This document shows, piece after piece, positions 54,493 to 63,515 of a stretch of DNA of 64,000 bases (position 1 is the first letter of the stretch; each line of letters opens with the position of its first letter). The position numbers were made by a program, and so were the translations under genes. The DNA lies in assembly GCF_043555975.1 (NCBI RefSeq), contig NZ_JBIGIA010000011.1, positions 162,604 to 226,603 on the forward strand. The letters run 5' to 3'. Under the pieces are notes generated by a model. It was not told where the DNA came from, made no database searches, and saw nothing but the letters and a program-made list of their open reading frames with translations. Source of the DNA: Pelomonas nitida (lineage in GTDB: Bacteria > Pseudomonadota > Gammaproteobacteria > Burkholderiales > Burkholderiaceae_C).

Positions 54493-55059
54493 ATGTCGAC
54501 CGCAATTCCCGTCAAGTCCACCCAGATCGTCGCCGGCGTCGCCGTCGTGATGGCGCTGCTCGGCGGCGCTTACGCGGTGGGACGGTCGGCGGGCGGCAGC
54601 ACACCGGCCGAGCCCGAAGCCGCGGCCGCAGCGCAGCCGGCGGTGAAGGCCGAGCCGCAGCGCGTTGCCAGTGCTGACACCAAGCACTCGGCGGCGGCCG
54701 CCCAACACGAAGCCCAGCCGGCGCTGTGCCAGAACTGCGGCCGCGTGACGGACGTGCACACGGAGAAGCGCGAGGGCAAGTCCAGCGGCGTGGGTGCCGT
54801 GGGTGGCGCCGTCGTTGGCGGCTTGCTGGGCAACATGGTGGGCGGCGGCAACGGCAAGAAACTGGCGACCGTGGCCGGCGCCGTGGGCGGCGGCTATGCC
54901 GGCAACGAGATCGAGAAGAGCCAGAAGAGCACCACCGTCTGGGTCATCAAGGTCGAAGAGCGCGACGGTCGCATCCGCCGCTTCGAGCGCAGCGCCGACC
55001 CGAGCCTGCGTGTCGGCGACGAAGTGCGCCTGAGCGAAAACGGCTTCACCCGCCTCTGA
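54493..55059 (+). CDS. glycine-zipper 2TM-domain envelope protein
   Basis: 188 aa. The N-terminal membrane segment is IVAGVAVVMALLGGAYAVG, followed by an Ala/Glu/Pro/Lys linker. A CQNCGRV pair precedes the glycine zipper GVGAVGGAVVGGLLGNMVGG and VAGAVGGGYAGNEIEK, then a small C-terminal domain (VWVIKVEERDGRIRRFERS). Resembles the SlyB/Rick_17kDa-type glycine-zipper proteins tied to envelope integrity, but it lacks a lipobox. It is followed by a strong terminator. Confidence 0.8.
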   Translation: MSTAIPVKSTQIVAGVAVVMALLGGAYAVGRSAGGSTPAEPEAAAAAQPAVKAEPQRVASADTKHSAAAAQHEAQPALCQNCGRVTDVHTEKREGKSSGVGAVGGAVVGGLLGNMVGGGNGKKLATVAGAVGGGYAGNEIEKSQKSTTVWVIKVEERDGRIRRFERSADPSLRVGDEVRLSENGFTRL

Positions 55060-55100
55060 CACCTGCAGGCGGCCCAGCGCGGCCGCCGGCGCATGGATCG

Positions 55101-55137
55101 CAGCCGTGGCTGCCCTGACGGGCGCCACGGCTGTTTT
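55101..55137 (+). terminator. intrinsic terminator after the glycine-zipper gene
   Basis: The 10-bp stem CAGCCGTGGC (55101-55110) pairs with GCCACGGCTG (55124-55133), continued by an inner stem GCCC/GGGC, then TTTT (55134-55137). Confidence 0.9.
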
Positions 55138-55460
55138 GCATGGCGTGAGCCTTGGGGCGAGGGCTGCCACAGGCCTCGCCGCCCCGCTGCAGCCCAGGCT
55201 GCCAAAGCGAGCTGACCGGTCGCGCGCCTGCCACCCTGGGTCTGTTTGGGTTCGGGCGCGAGGCGTCGGTCAGGCCAGGCGGGGCGCTGCCGTGGAGGGC
55301 GTGGGCCGACGATTTGGGCGTCAGCTTGGTGCGGCCGTGCGCGTCCACGGTGCTGCAAGGCGCTGCCGGTGTGCCGACATGGCGGCTGGAGGGCGGCGTC
55401 CGCAATCATGCCGCCCTGTTGATGCGTTTGGCTGGTGGATGGCTTCGTTGTGTGGCGGCG
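55138..55460. other. gene-free stretch before the convergent comM stop
   Basis: About 320 bases of GC-rich sequence with no supported gene, repeat or RNA element seen. The frames open here have no ribosome binding site and are compositional shadows. Confidence 0.5.
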
Positions 55461-56981
55461 TTAGCCGCTGTGGGCCGGCAGGCCCCGCCGCAGCTGGATG
55501 GCTTCCGCCACATGGGCGGCGGCGATGGCGGGCGAGGCCGCGAGGTCTGCCACCGTGCGGGCCACACGCTGCACGCGGTGGAAGCTGCGGGCCGACCAGC
55601 CCAGTTTCTCGGCCGAGCGCTCCAGCAGCGCTTTCGCCGCAGGCTCCAGCGCGGCGTGCGTGGCCAGGTCCTGTGCCTGCAACAGCGCATTGGCATGGCC
55701 TTGCCTCGCCACGGCGCGCTCACGCGCGGCCGCCACGCGTTCGGCCACCTGCGCGCTCGGCTCGCCCGGGGCCAGGTCTTGCAGCTCGCGTGGCGGGATG
55801 ACGGGCACTTCGATGAGCAGGTCCAGCCGGTCCAGGAACGGCCCGCTGAGCCGGCCCTGGTAGCGTGCGATCTGGTCGGGCGTGCAGCGGCAGGCGCGCA
55901 GTGGGTTGCCCAGGTGACCGCAGGGGCAGGGGTTCATGGCCGCAATCAGCTGGAAGCGGGCGGGGAACTCGGCCTGCCTCGCCGCCCTCGAAATCAGGAT
56001 GCGGCCGGTCTCCAGCGGTTCCCGCAGCGCCTCCAGCGCCGCGCGGGGAAATTCGGGGAGCTCATCCAAAAACAATGCACCGTTTTGCGCCAGCGAGATC
56101 TCGCCCGGCCTCGGTGGTGAGCCGCCGCCCACCAGCGCCACGCTGGACGCGGAATGGTGCGGCGCGCGGAACGGCCGCTGCCCCCAGCGCGAGATGTCGA
56201 ACTGGCCGGCCAGGCTCAGCACGGCGGCAGATTCCAGCGCGGCCTCGTCGTCCAGCGGCGGCAGCAGCCCCGGCAGGCGCTGCGCCAGCATGGACTTGCC
56301 GGTGCCGGGCGGCCCGACCATCAACAGGCTGTGGCCGCCGGCGGCGGCAATCTCCAGCGCGCGCTTAGGGCCGGCCTGGCCTTTGATGTCGGCCAGGTCG
56401 GGCAGCCCGCTGGCGGCTTCACGGGGCAGCGCCGCCGCGCGGGGCAGGGCGTCGCCGTCGGGCTGCAACGCGGCGACCACGTCGAGCAGATGCGTGGCGC
56501 TGCGCACCGTCAGGCCTTCGACGAGCGCCGCCTCGGCCGCGCTGGCGGCCGGCAGCAGCAGGTCGCGTTCGGCCCCTGCGCGCCGCAGCGCCAGCGCCAT
56601 GGCTAGCGCTCCACGTACCGGCCGCAGTTCGCCCGCCAGCGAGAGCTCCCCGGCGCATTCCAGACGCGCCAGCCGAGCGGCGTCGATCTGCCCGTTGGCG
56701 GCCAGCAGGCCCAGCGCCATCGGCAGGTCGAACCGGCCGCCTTCCTTGGGCAGGTCGGCCGGGGCCAGGTTGACGGTAATCCTTTTATTGGCCGGGAAAC
56801 CCAGGCCGCTGTTGGCCAGCGCAGCGCGCACGCGCACGCGCTCGCGGGCTTCCTTGACTTCGGTGTCGGCGAGGCCCACGACGGTGAACGACGGCAACCC
56901 GTTGGCCAGGTGCACTTCCACGGTGACCGGCGCGGCGGCCAGGCCGTCGAGGGCGCGGCTGTGGACCGTGGCGAGGCTCAT
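55461..56981 (-). CDS. comM: ComM (YifB) Mg-chelatase-like AAA+ ATPase
   Basis: 506 aa. The N-terminal Lon-like domain (SLATVHSRALDGLAAAPVTVEVHLANGLP in sequence) leads to the AAA+ core with Walker A VGPPGTGKSMLAQRLPG, Walker B GALFLDELPEF and the zinc-binding MNPCPCGHLG, then a C-terminal helical domain. ComM is a hexameric helicase promoting branch migration during natural transformation. The start ATG at 56981 gives MSLATVHSRALDG; the frame upstream is not conserved in character. Divergent from the nitrogen-control operon. Confidence 0.95.
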   Translation of the reverse strand: MSLATVHSRALDGLAAAPVTVEVHLANGLPSFTVVGLADTEVKEARERVRVRAALANSGLGFPANKRITVNLAPADLPKEGGRFDLPMALGLLAANGQIDAARLARLECAGELSLAGELRPVRGALAMALALRRAGAERDLLLPAASAAEAALVEGLTVRSATHLLDVVAALQPDGDALPRAAALPREAASGLPDLADIKGQAGPKRALEIAAAGGHSLLMVGPPGTGKSMLAQRLPGLLPPLDDEAALESAAVLSLAGQFDISRWGQRPFRAPHHSASSVALVGGGSPPRPGEISLAQNGALFLDELPEFPRAALEALREPLETGRILISRAARQAEFPARFQLIAAMNPCPCGHLGNPLRACRCTPDQIARYQGRLSGPFLDRLDLLIEVPVIPPRELQDLAPGEPSAQVAERVAAARERAVARQGHANALLQAQDLATHAALEPAAKALLERSAEKLGWSARSFHRVQRVARTVADLAASPAIAAAHVAEAIQLRRGLPAHSG

Positions 56982-57089
56982 GGGGTCATCGGCGTGCGGT
57001 GGGTGTCGCGCCGGCATGGGGCGCGGGGCGAGGGCGCTGCGAGTCTAGTGAGCTCTTGCCGGGCAGTGCAGCGGTTGTTTTCCCGTGCA

Positions 57090-57138
57090 TGCACCTTGCG
57101 TGTGCGTTTTTGGCTGAAAACAATGCCAGCTTGGTGCG
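57090..57138 (+). promoter_or_regulatory. NtrC-like enhancer sites upstream of the porin-glnK-amtB unit
   Basis: TGCACCTTGCGTGTGCG (57090-57106) keeps TGCACC and GTGC at the positions of the NtrC consensus TGCACC-N5-GGTGCA. A weaker half-site pair TGCCAGCTTGGTGCG (57124-57138) lies 33 bases further on, about three helical turns. They sit roughly 60-110 bases upstream of the -24 element, a normal enhancer distance. Confidence 0.6.
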
Positions 57139-57196
57139 CTTGCCTGGGCCTTGGGCAAGCGGTTCCCAGATTTGTGCGAGACGCCGGCTATGACTG

Positions 57197-57213
57197 TTGG
57201 CACGGAAGCTGCA
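57197..57213 (+). promoter_or_regulatory. sigma-54 (RpoN) promoter
   Basis: TTGGCACGGAAGCTGCA has the invariant GG (57199-57200) and GC (57211-57212) exactly 10 bases apart, within TGGCAC and TGCA contexts. It lies 55 bases upstream of the TorF ATG, on the strand reading into porin-glnK-amtB. Confidence 0.8.
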
Positions 57214-57267
57214 ATTACCGCTCGCAACGCTTTCCGTCACTCACTATTCGAAACAGGAGCCTTCGCC

Positions 57268-57999
57268 ATGAAATTGTCCCCCACGCTGCTCGCCCTGGCG
57301 CTGTCTGCGGTCGTTATGCCTGCCTTCGCTGACGAGCCCGCGCCGGCCGATCCGCTGTCGTTCAATGTCGGCGTTGTCAGCGAGTACCGCTACCGCGGCA
57401 TTTCGCAGTCGCGCCTGAAGCCCGCATTGCAGGGGGGCATCGATTACGCGGCGCCGAGCGGTTTCTACGTCGGCACCTGGGCCTCGACGATCAAGTGGAT
57501 CAAGGACGCCGGCGGCGACTCGCAAGTCGAGGTGGACGTCTACGGTGGCTACAAGACGGAAGTCAGCAAGGGCCTGACGCTGGACGTCGGCCTGCTGCAG
57601 TACTACTACCCCAGCAACAAGCTCGCCACCAGCGCCAACACGCTGGAAGCTTACGGCGCCCTGAGCTTCGGCCCGGTCACGGCCAAGTACTCGCACAGCA
57701 CGAGCAACCTGTTCGGTTTCCCTGACAGCAAGGGCTCGGGTTATTTCGACGTGACGGCCAACTTCGATCTGGGCAACGGCATGACGCTGACGCCGCACGT
57801 GGGCCACCAGACCGTCAAGCACCTGGCCATCGCCTCGTACACCGACTACTCGGTGACGCTGGCCAAGGATTTCTCCGGCCTGGTCCTCAGCGGTGCCGTC
57901 ATCGGCACCGATGCGGACAAGTCGGCCTATGCCAGCCCCGCCAACGGCAAGTTCATGGGCAAGACCATGCTGGTGGTCGGCCTGAAGAAGACCTTCTGA
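57268..57999 (+). CDS. TorF family putative outer-membrane porin
   Basis: 243 aa. The signal peptide ends AFADEPAP. The mature chain begins SFNVGVVSEYRYRGISQSRLKPALQGG and continues as alternating beta-strands to a terminal aromatic (GKTMLVVGLKKTF), fitting the TorF (TIGR02001 type) small outer-membrane barrel. Position as first gene before glnK-amtB behind a sigma-54 promoter suggests it admits a nitrogen source, perhaps ammonium or small amines; this is inferred. CAGGAG precedes the ATG. Confidence 0.88.
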   Translation: MKLSPTLLALALSAVVMPAFADEPAPADPLSFNVGVVSEYRYRGISQSRLKPALQGGIDYAAPSGFYVGTWASTIKWIKDAGGDSQVEVDVYGGYKTEVSKGLTLDVGLLQYYYPSNKLATSANTLEAYGALSFGPVTAKYSHSTSNLFGFPDSKGSGYFDVTANFDLGNGMTLTPHVGHQTVKHLAIASYTDYSVTLAKDFSGLVLSGAVIGTDADKSAYASPANGKFMGKTMLVVGLKKTF

Positions 58000-58018
58000 G
58001 ATATCACTGGAGCGCGAC

Positions 58019-58357
58019 ATGAAATTGATCACTGCCGTCATCAAGCCCTTCAAGCTGGACGAGGTGCGTGAGGCCTTGAGTGCCATCGGCGTACAGGGGC
58101 TGACGGTCACCGAGGTCAAGGGCTTCGGCCGCCAGAAGGGCCACACCGAGCTGTACCGTGGGGCGGAGTACGTCGTGGACTTCCTGCCCAAGGTCAAGAT
58201 CGAAGCCGCCGTGAACGACGACGTCGTGGACCGCGTCATCGAGGCGATCGAGTCTTCCGCGCGTACCGGGAAGATCGGCGACGGCAAGATTTTCGTGTCG
58301 CCACTGGACCAGGTCGTTCGCATCCGCACCGGCGAGACCGGCAATGACGCGCTCTGA
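58019..58357 (+). CDS. glnK: PII nitrogen regulatory protein GlnK
   Basis: 112 aa, complete PII. Start MKLITAVIKPFKLDEVREAL; T-loop GRQKGHTELYRGAEYVVDFL with Tyr51 for uridylylation; C-terminal GKIGDGKIFVSPLDQVVRIRTGE. It senses ATP/ADP and 2-oxoglutarate and blocks AmtB when nitrogen is ample. Called GlnK rather than GlnB because it precedes amtB, 33 bases upstream. Confidence 0.96.
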   Translation: MKLITAVIKPFKLDEVREALSAIGVQGLTVTEVKGFGRQKGHTELYRGAEYVVDFLPKVKIEAAVNDDVVDRVIEAIESSARTGKIGDGKIFVSPLDQVVRIRTGETGNDAL

Positions 58358-58390
58358 CGCGTGAATAACAACCGTTTGGAGAAACCTCAA

Positions 58391-59920
58391 ATGAAGAAAC
58401 TCCTCGCCGGCCTTGCGCTCGCCGCCGGCCTGCTCGCGCCAGCCGCCTGGGCTCAGGACCCGGCCTCGGCGCCCGCTTCTGCCGCTGTGGCCACGACGGC
58501 TGCTCCGGCCGCCGCCGATGCGGCATCTGCGCCCGCTGCCGCCACGGCCGCCGCGCCGGCCGAAGCCGCCTCGGCGCCGCCGGCCCAGCCCAACAAGGGC
58601 GACACGACCTGGATGATGCTGTCCACGCTGCTCGTCATCCTGATGACCGTGCCCGGCCTGGCGCTGTTCTATGGCGGCCTGGTGCGCAGCAAGAACATGC
58701 TGTCGGTGCTGATGCAGGTGATGGTGGGCTTCTCGCTGATCGTCGTGCTGTGGTGCCTGTACGGCTACAGCTTCGCGTTCACCGAGGGCAACAAGTTCAT
58801 CGGTGGCACGGATCGCCTCTTCATGAAGGGCCTGTGGGACAACGTCGCCGGCACCTTCGCGCTGGGCGCCACGTTCAGCAAGGGCGTGCCGATGTACGAA
58901 ATGGTGTTCGCTGCCTTCCAGGCGACGTTCGCCGGCATCACGGCCTGCCTGATCATTGGCGCCTTCGCCGAGCGCATCAAGTTCTCGGCCTGCCTGGCCT
59001 TCCTGGTGCTGTGGTTCACGTTCAGCTACCTGCCGATCGCCCACATGGTGTGGTTCTGGGCGGGCCCGGATGCCTACACGGCTGCTGCGGTCGTGGATGA
59101 GACCAACGCCAAGGCTGGCTTGATCTGGCAATGGGGCGCGCTGGACTTCGCCGGCGGCACGGTGGTGCACATCAACGCGGCCGTGGCCGGCCTGGTGGGT
59201 GCCTTCATGGTCGGCAAGCGCGTCGGCTACGGCAAGGAAGCCTTCACGCCGCACAGCCTGACGCTGACGATGGTCGGTGCCTCGCTGCTGTGGGTGGGCT
59301 GGTTCGGCTTCAACGCCGGCTCTGCGCTGGAAGCCAACGGCTTCGCCGCCCTGGCCTTCATCAACACCTTCGCCGCCACGGCCGCTGCCGTGCTGGCCTG
59401 GTGCATCGGTGAGGCGCTGCTCAAGGGCAAGGCCTCCATGCTGGGTGCTGCCTCGGGTGCCGTCGCTGGCCTCGTGGCGATCACGCCGGCTGCCGGCAAC
59501 GTCGGCATCGGTGGCGCACTGGTCATCGGCTTTGTCGCCGGTTTCGCCTGCCTGTGGGGTGTGTCGGGCCTGAAGAAGCTGATCGGTGCGGATGACTCGC
59601 TGGACGTCTTCGGCGTCCACGGTGTCGGCGGCATCGTCGGCGCGCTGCTGACCGGTGTGTTCAACAGCCCTGCGCTGGGTGGCCCGAGCGCCGTCGGCGA
59701 CTGGGTCACCGCGTCCATGATCGCGCCCGATGCCTACTCCATCGCCACGCAGTTCATCACCCAGGCCAAGGCCGTCGGCGTGACGATCGTGTGGTCCGGC
59801 GTGGTGTCCGTGATCGCCTATAAGCTGGTGGATCTGACCATCGGCCTGCGCGTCTCCGAAGAGGAAGAGCGCGAGGGCCTGGACATCACCGCCCACGGCG
59901 AAACCGCGTACCACAAGTGA
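58391..59920 (+). CDS. amtB: ammonium transporter AmtB
   Basis: 509 aa. The signal peptide MKKLLAGLALAAGLLAPAAW, then an Ala/Pro-rich linker of about 50 residues, unusually long. The 11-helix Amt core begins DTTWMMLSTLLVILMTVPGL. Key features include ALFYGGLVRSKN, FAGGTVVHINAAVAGLVGAF (pore His) and DSLDVFGVHGVGGIVGALLTG (second pore His). The ATG at 58391 is preceded by GGAG at 10 bases, preferred to a GTG at 58361. Last gene before the terminator. Confidence 0.96.
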   Translation: MKKLLAGLALAAGLLAPAAWAQDPASAPASAAVATTAAPAAADAASAPAAATAAAPAEAASAPPAQPNKGDTTWMMLSTLLVILMTVPGLALFYGGLVRSKNMLSVLMQVMVGFSLIVVLWCLYGYSFAFTEGNKFIGGTDRLFMKGLWDNVAGTFALGATFSKGVPMYEMVFAAFQATFAGITACLIIGAFAERIKFSACLAFLVLWFTFSYLPIAHMVWFWAGPDAYTAAAVVDETNAKAGLIWQWGALDFAGGTVVHINAAVAGLVGAFMVGKRVGYGKEAFTPHSLTLTMVGASLLWVGWFGFNAGSALEANGFAALAFINTFAATAAAVLAWCIGEALLKGKASMLGAASGAVAGLVAITPAAGNVGIGGALVIGFVAGFACLWGVSGLKKLIGADDSLDVFGVHGVGGIVGALLTGVFNSPALGGPSAVGDWVTASMIAPDAYSIATQFITQAKAVGVTIVWSGVVSVIAYKLVDLTIGLRVSEEEEREGLDITAHGETAYHK

Positions 59921-59958
59921 TGCGCACGGCCGGCCACCAGCCGGCCGCCGCATCGCCG

Positions 59959-59982
59959 AAGCCGCCGCAGGGCGGCTTTTTT
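59959..59982 (+). terminator. intrinsic terminator after amtB
   Basis: The 8-bp stem AAGCCGCC (59959-59966) pairs with GGCGGCTT (59971-59978) with a 4-base loop and a T-run through 59982. Confidence 0.92.
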
Positions 59983-60060
59983 CATGGCGGCGCGGGGTTC
60001 TTGTGTTTCGGCCGCCTGCCCTCAACTGGCGTCGATTCGCGAGTTTGAGATCATTCGGTC

Positions 60061-61329
60061 ATGGTTCCCCATCTGATCACCGCCCTGAACGGCCCCATCA
60101 ACGAGTTGGAGGCCCGCATCCTGGAATCCATGCCGGCGACGGAACGATGGTTCCGGCTCGAATGGATGGAGCACACGCCCACCTTCTATGCGTCGGTGGA
60201 CCTGCGCAATGCCGGCTTCAAGCTGGCGCCGGTGGACACCAACCTGTTCCCCGGCGGCTTCAACCTGCTGACGGCGCAGATGCTGCCGCTGGCCGTGCAG
60301 GCCGCGATGGCCGCCATCGAGAAGATCTGCCCCGAGGCGCGCAACCTGCTGGTCATCCCCGAAACCGGCGCGCGCTGCAGCTTCTACCTCGAGAACCTCG
60401 CCACGCTGGCGCGCGTGTTCACGCAGGCCGGGCTCAACGTCCGCTTCGGCACGCTGGATACCGCCGTCACCGAGCCCACCGAACTGCGGACCGCCAACGG
60501 CGACGCCATCGTCATCGAGCCGTTGGTGCGCCGCCGTGGCCGCCTGACGATCAAGGGCTTCGACCCCTGCACCATCCTGCTCAACAGCGACCTGGCCGCT
60601 GGCACGCCGCCGCAGCTGATGGGCCTGCATGAGCAATACCTGCTGCCGCCGCTGCACGCCGGCTGGAGCGTGCGACGCAAGAGCCAGCATTTCCGTGCCT
60701 ACGAGGAAGTCGCCAAGCGCTTCGGCAAGCTGCTGGGCATGGACCCCTGGCTCATCACGCCGATGTTCCAGGCCGTCGACCTGCGCGGCAAGAAAGGCAT
60801 CGAGGCGCTGCAGACGGCCGCGGACGCGCAGCTGACCAAGGTGCGCCGCAAGTACAAGGAATATGGCATCAACGAGAAGCCCTTCGTCGTCATCAAGAGC
60901 GATGTGGGCAGCTACGGCCGCGCCGTGCTGACCGTGAGGGATGCCAAGGACATCGAATCGCTGGCGGCGCGGCTGCCCGACAGCCTGGGCCAGGAAGTCA
61001 TCGTGCAGGAAGGCGTGGCCACCCACGAACGCGTGCACGAGGCGGTCGCCGAGCCGGTGGTCTACACGATGGACCGCTATGTGGTGGGCGGCTACTACCG
61101 CGTCCATGCCAGCCGGGGCATCGACGAGAACCTGAACGCGCCGGGCGCCAGCTACGTGCCGCTGGCCTTCGCCGACTCGCCGCACCTGCCCCGGCCGGGC
61201 GAGAAGCCGGGCGTCAGCGCGCCCAACCGCTTCTACATGTACGGCGTCATTGGCCGGCTGGCGATGCTGGCGGCCGCCTATGAACTCGAGGCGACCGACC
61301 CGCAGGCCGAGGCCGAGGAAGCGGCCTGA
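60061..61329 (+). CDS. gshA: glutamate-cysteine ligase (betaproteobacterial/GshA_ferroox type)
   Basis: 422 aa. First step of glutathione synthesis. Features of this lineage: LDLxN-type PVDTNLFPGGFNLLTAQ, NLLVIPETGARCSFYLENL, ILLNSDLAAGTPPQLMG, EKPFVVIKSDVGSYGRAVLTV and VYTMDRYVVGGYYRVHASRG, an ATP-grasp-like set distinct from E. coli GshA. It starts 78 bases after the amtB terminator with its own transcription. gshB often follows in relatives; here kup follows instead. Confidence 0.92.
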   Translation: MVPHLITALNGPINELEARILESMPATERWFRLEWMEHTPTFYASVDLRNAGFKLAPVDTNLFPGGFNLLTAQMLPLAVQAAMAAIEKICPEARNLLVIPETGARCSFYLENLATLARVFTQAGLNVRFGTLDTAVTEPTELRTANGDAIVIEPLVRRRGRLTIKGFDPCTILLNSDLAAGTPPQLMGLHEQYLLPPLHAGWSVRRKSQHFRAYEEVAKRFGKLLGMDPWLITPMFQAVDLRGKKGIEALQTAADAQLTKVRRKYKEYGINEKPFVVIKSDVGSYGRAVLTVRDAKDIESLAARLPDSLGQEVIVQEGVATHERVHEAVAEPVVYTMDRYVVGGYYRVHASRGIDENLNAPGASYVPLAFADSPHLPRPGEKPGVSAPNRFYMYGVIGRLAMLAAAYELEATDPQAEAEEAA

Positions 61330-61336
61330 CGCCCCC

Positions 61337-61372
61337 GCCGGCACCTTGTGTGCCGGCCTGCAAGCCGGCTTT
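61337..61372 (+). terminator. terminator-like hairpins between gshA and kup
   Basis: GCCGGCAC (61337-61344) pairs with GTGCCGGC (61350-61357). A second hairpin, GCCGGC (61352-61357) with GCCGGC (61364-61369), ends in TTT (61370-61372). The two are mutually exclusive because they share 61352-61357; the T-run is short. Confidence 0.55.
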
Positions 61373-61490
61373 GCGTTAGGAGTCAAGCCGTGTTGCTGCG
61401 GGTATGCTGCGCTGCACAAAAGCCCAAAACAGAGCGGAGAATCCCCACTTTCGAACAAATGCCACGGCGCTTGCCAGTGGCCCCAGTGAA

Positions 61491-63374
61491 GTGAGTTCTT
61501 CCCACGCGGCCCGCAGCCCTTCGGCGATGGCGGGCCTCACCCTCGGCGCCTTGGGCGTCGTCTACGGCGACATCGGCACCAGCCCGCTGTACGCGCTCAA
61601 AGAAGTCTTCCACGGCGGCCACGTCGCGACGACGCCCGACAACATCCTCGGCGTGCTGTCGCTGCTGTTCTGGACGATGACGGTCGTCGTCTCGATCAAG
61701 TACGTGCTGCTGATCCTGCGCGCCGACAACAACGGCGAGGGTGGGCTCATCGCCATGCTGGCGCTGGCCACCAACGCGGTGAATGACAAGCCGCAGCTGC
61801 GGCGCGGGCTGTTGCTGGTGGGTCTGTTCGGCACGGCCATCTTCTTTGGCGATGCCGTCATCACGCCGGCCATGACGGTGCTCGGCGCCGTGGAGGGCAT
61901 CGACGTCTACGAGCCGCAGCTGCACGACGCCATCCTGCCGCTGACACTCATCGTCATGGTGGGGCTGTTCTCGGTGCAGCGCTTCGGCACCGGCGGCATC
62001 GGCAAGGCGTTCGGGCCGGTCATGCTGGCCTGGTTCGCGAGCCTGGTGGCGCTGGGCCTGCCACACATCATCGAGAACCCGCACGTGCTGGCGGCCATCA
62101 ACCCGATGTACGCGCTGCACTTCTGCCTGGAGTACCGCTGGGTGGCCTTCGTGGCGCTGGGTGCCGTCGTGCTGGTCGTGACCGGTGGCGAGGCGCTCTA
62201 TGCCGACCTGGGCCATTTCGGCAAGAAGCCCATCCGCATTGCCTGGTATGGCGTGGTCATGCCGGCGCTGGTCATCAACTACTTCGGCCAGGGCGCCATG
62301 CTGCTGGACAACCCGGAGGGCGTGAAGAACCCCTTCTTCCTGCTCGCGCCGTCGTGGGCGGAGATCCCGCTGTTCCTGCTCGCCACGGCAGCGGCCATCG
62401 TCGCGTCGCAGGCGCTGATCACGGCCGCGTTCTCGGTGGCCAAGCAGGCCATCCAGCTCGGCATCCTGCCGCGGCTGCGCATCCTGCACACCAGCGTGCG
62501 CGACACGGGCCAGATCTACGTGCCCTTCGTCAACTGGGGGCTGTTCGTGCTCGTGGTGGTGGCCGTGGTGTTCTTCGGCTCGTCCACCAAGCTGGCCGGC
62601 GCCTACGGGGTTGCCGTGACGATCGACATGACCATCACCACGGTCATGACCTTCTTCGTCATCCGCTACGGCTGGGGCTACCCGCTGGCGTTGTGCGTGG
62701 GCGCGACGGGCGTGTTCTTCCTCATCGACGTGACTTTCCTGGCGTCCAACCTGCTGAAGATCATGGCGGGCGGCTGGTTCCCGCTGTTGATCGGCATCGG
62801 CATGTTCACGCTGATGCTGACGTGGAAGCAGGGCCGTCGCCTGCTGTCCACCAAGCTGCGCGAGGACGCCATCGAGCTGACGGCCTTCCTGGAGGCCGTC
62901 TTCATCAACCCGCCCACACGGGTGGCGGGCACGGCGGTGTTCCTGTCGGCCGAGAAGGGCTCCACGCCCAATGCGCTGCTGCACAACCTCAAGCACAACA
63001 AGGTGCTGCACGAGCAGAACATCTTCGTGACCGTGAAGCACCACGAGGTGCCGTGGATCGGTTTCGACAAGCGCTGCGAGGTGGAGGCGCTGGGCCACAG
63101 CTGCTGGCAGGTGGCGTTGCACTTCGGCTTCAAGAACGAGCCCGATGTGCCCGAGGCGCTGGAGCTGCTGAAGAAGCACGGTGTGCAGCTGGACGACATG
63201 GAGACCAGCTATTTCCTGAGCCGCGACATCGTCATCCCGACCATCGGCTCGGGTATGGCGCTGTGGCGCGAGAAGCTCTTCGCCAGCATGCACCGCAACG
63301 CGGCGGCGGCGGCGGACTTCCTGCATCTGCCGACGAACCGCATTGTGGAGTTGGGGAGCAAGGTTGAGATTTGA
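61491..63374 (+). CDS. kup: Kup (TrkD) low-affinity potassium:proton symporter
   Basis: 627 aa. The motif GALGVVYGDIGTSPLYALKE at the N-terminus is diagnostic. About 12 membrane helices follow (LRADNNGEGGLIAM, GDAVITPAMTVLGAVEGI, NLLKIMAGGWFPLLIG), then a cytoplasmic C-terminal region (about residues 460-627). I chose the GTG at 61491 (VSSSHAARSPSAMAGL), giving a length close to E. coli Kup. An ATG at 61404 would add 29 atypical residues; an ATG at 61527 is also possible. No ideal Shine-Dalgarno is seen for any of these. Confidence 0.93.
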   Translation: MSSSHAARSPSAMAGLTLGALGVVYGDIGTSPLYALKEVFHGGHVATTPDNILGVLSLLFWTMTVVVSIKYVLLILRADNNGEGGLIAMLALATNAVNDKPQLRRGLLLVGLFGTAIFFGDAVITPAMTVLGAVEGIDVYEPQLHDAILPLTLIVMVGLFSVQRFGTGGIGKAFGPVMLAWFASLVALGLPHIIENPHVLAAINPMYALHFCLEYRWVAFVALGAVVLVVTGGEALYADLGHFGKKPIRIAWYGVVMPALVINYFGQGAMLLDNPEGVKNPFFLLAPSWAEIPLFLLATAAAIVASQALITAAFSVAKQAIQLGILPRLRILHTSVRDTGQIYVPFVNWGLFVLVVVAVVFFGSSTKLAGAYGVAVTIDMTITTVMTFFVIRYGWGYPLALCVGATGVFFLIDVTFLASNLLKIMAGGWFPLLIGIGMFTLMLTWKQGRRLLSTKLREDAIELTAFLEAVFINPPTRVAGTAVFLSAEKGSTPNALLHNLKHNKVLHEQNIFVTVKHHEVPWIGFDKRCEVEALGHSCWQVALHFGFKNEPDVPEALELLKKHGVQLDDMETSYFLSRDIVIPTIGSGMALWREKLFASMHRNAAAAADFLHLPTNRIVELGSKVEI

Positions 63375-63515
63375 GCGCTGTGCGTGCCGGCCTCGGCGTT
63401 GTGGCTGGGGTTTGCTGCGTTCACTTTGGCCTATGAGCTTACGCGTGCCGGAGGGGGACGCGTTACGCGTCGCAGGCCTACATTGCGCAGACTGTCGATA
63501 ACAAGTAGGGGTCGT

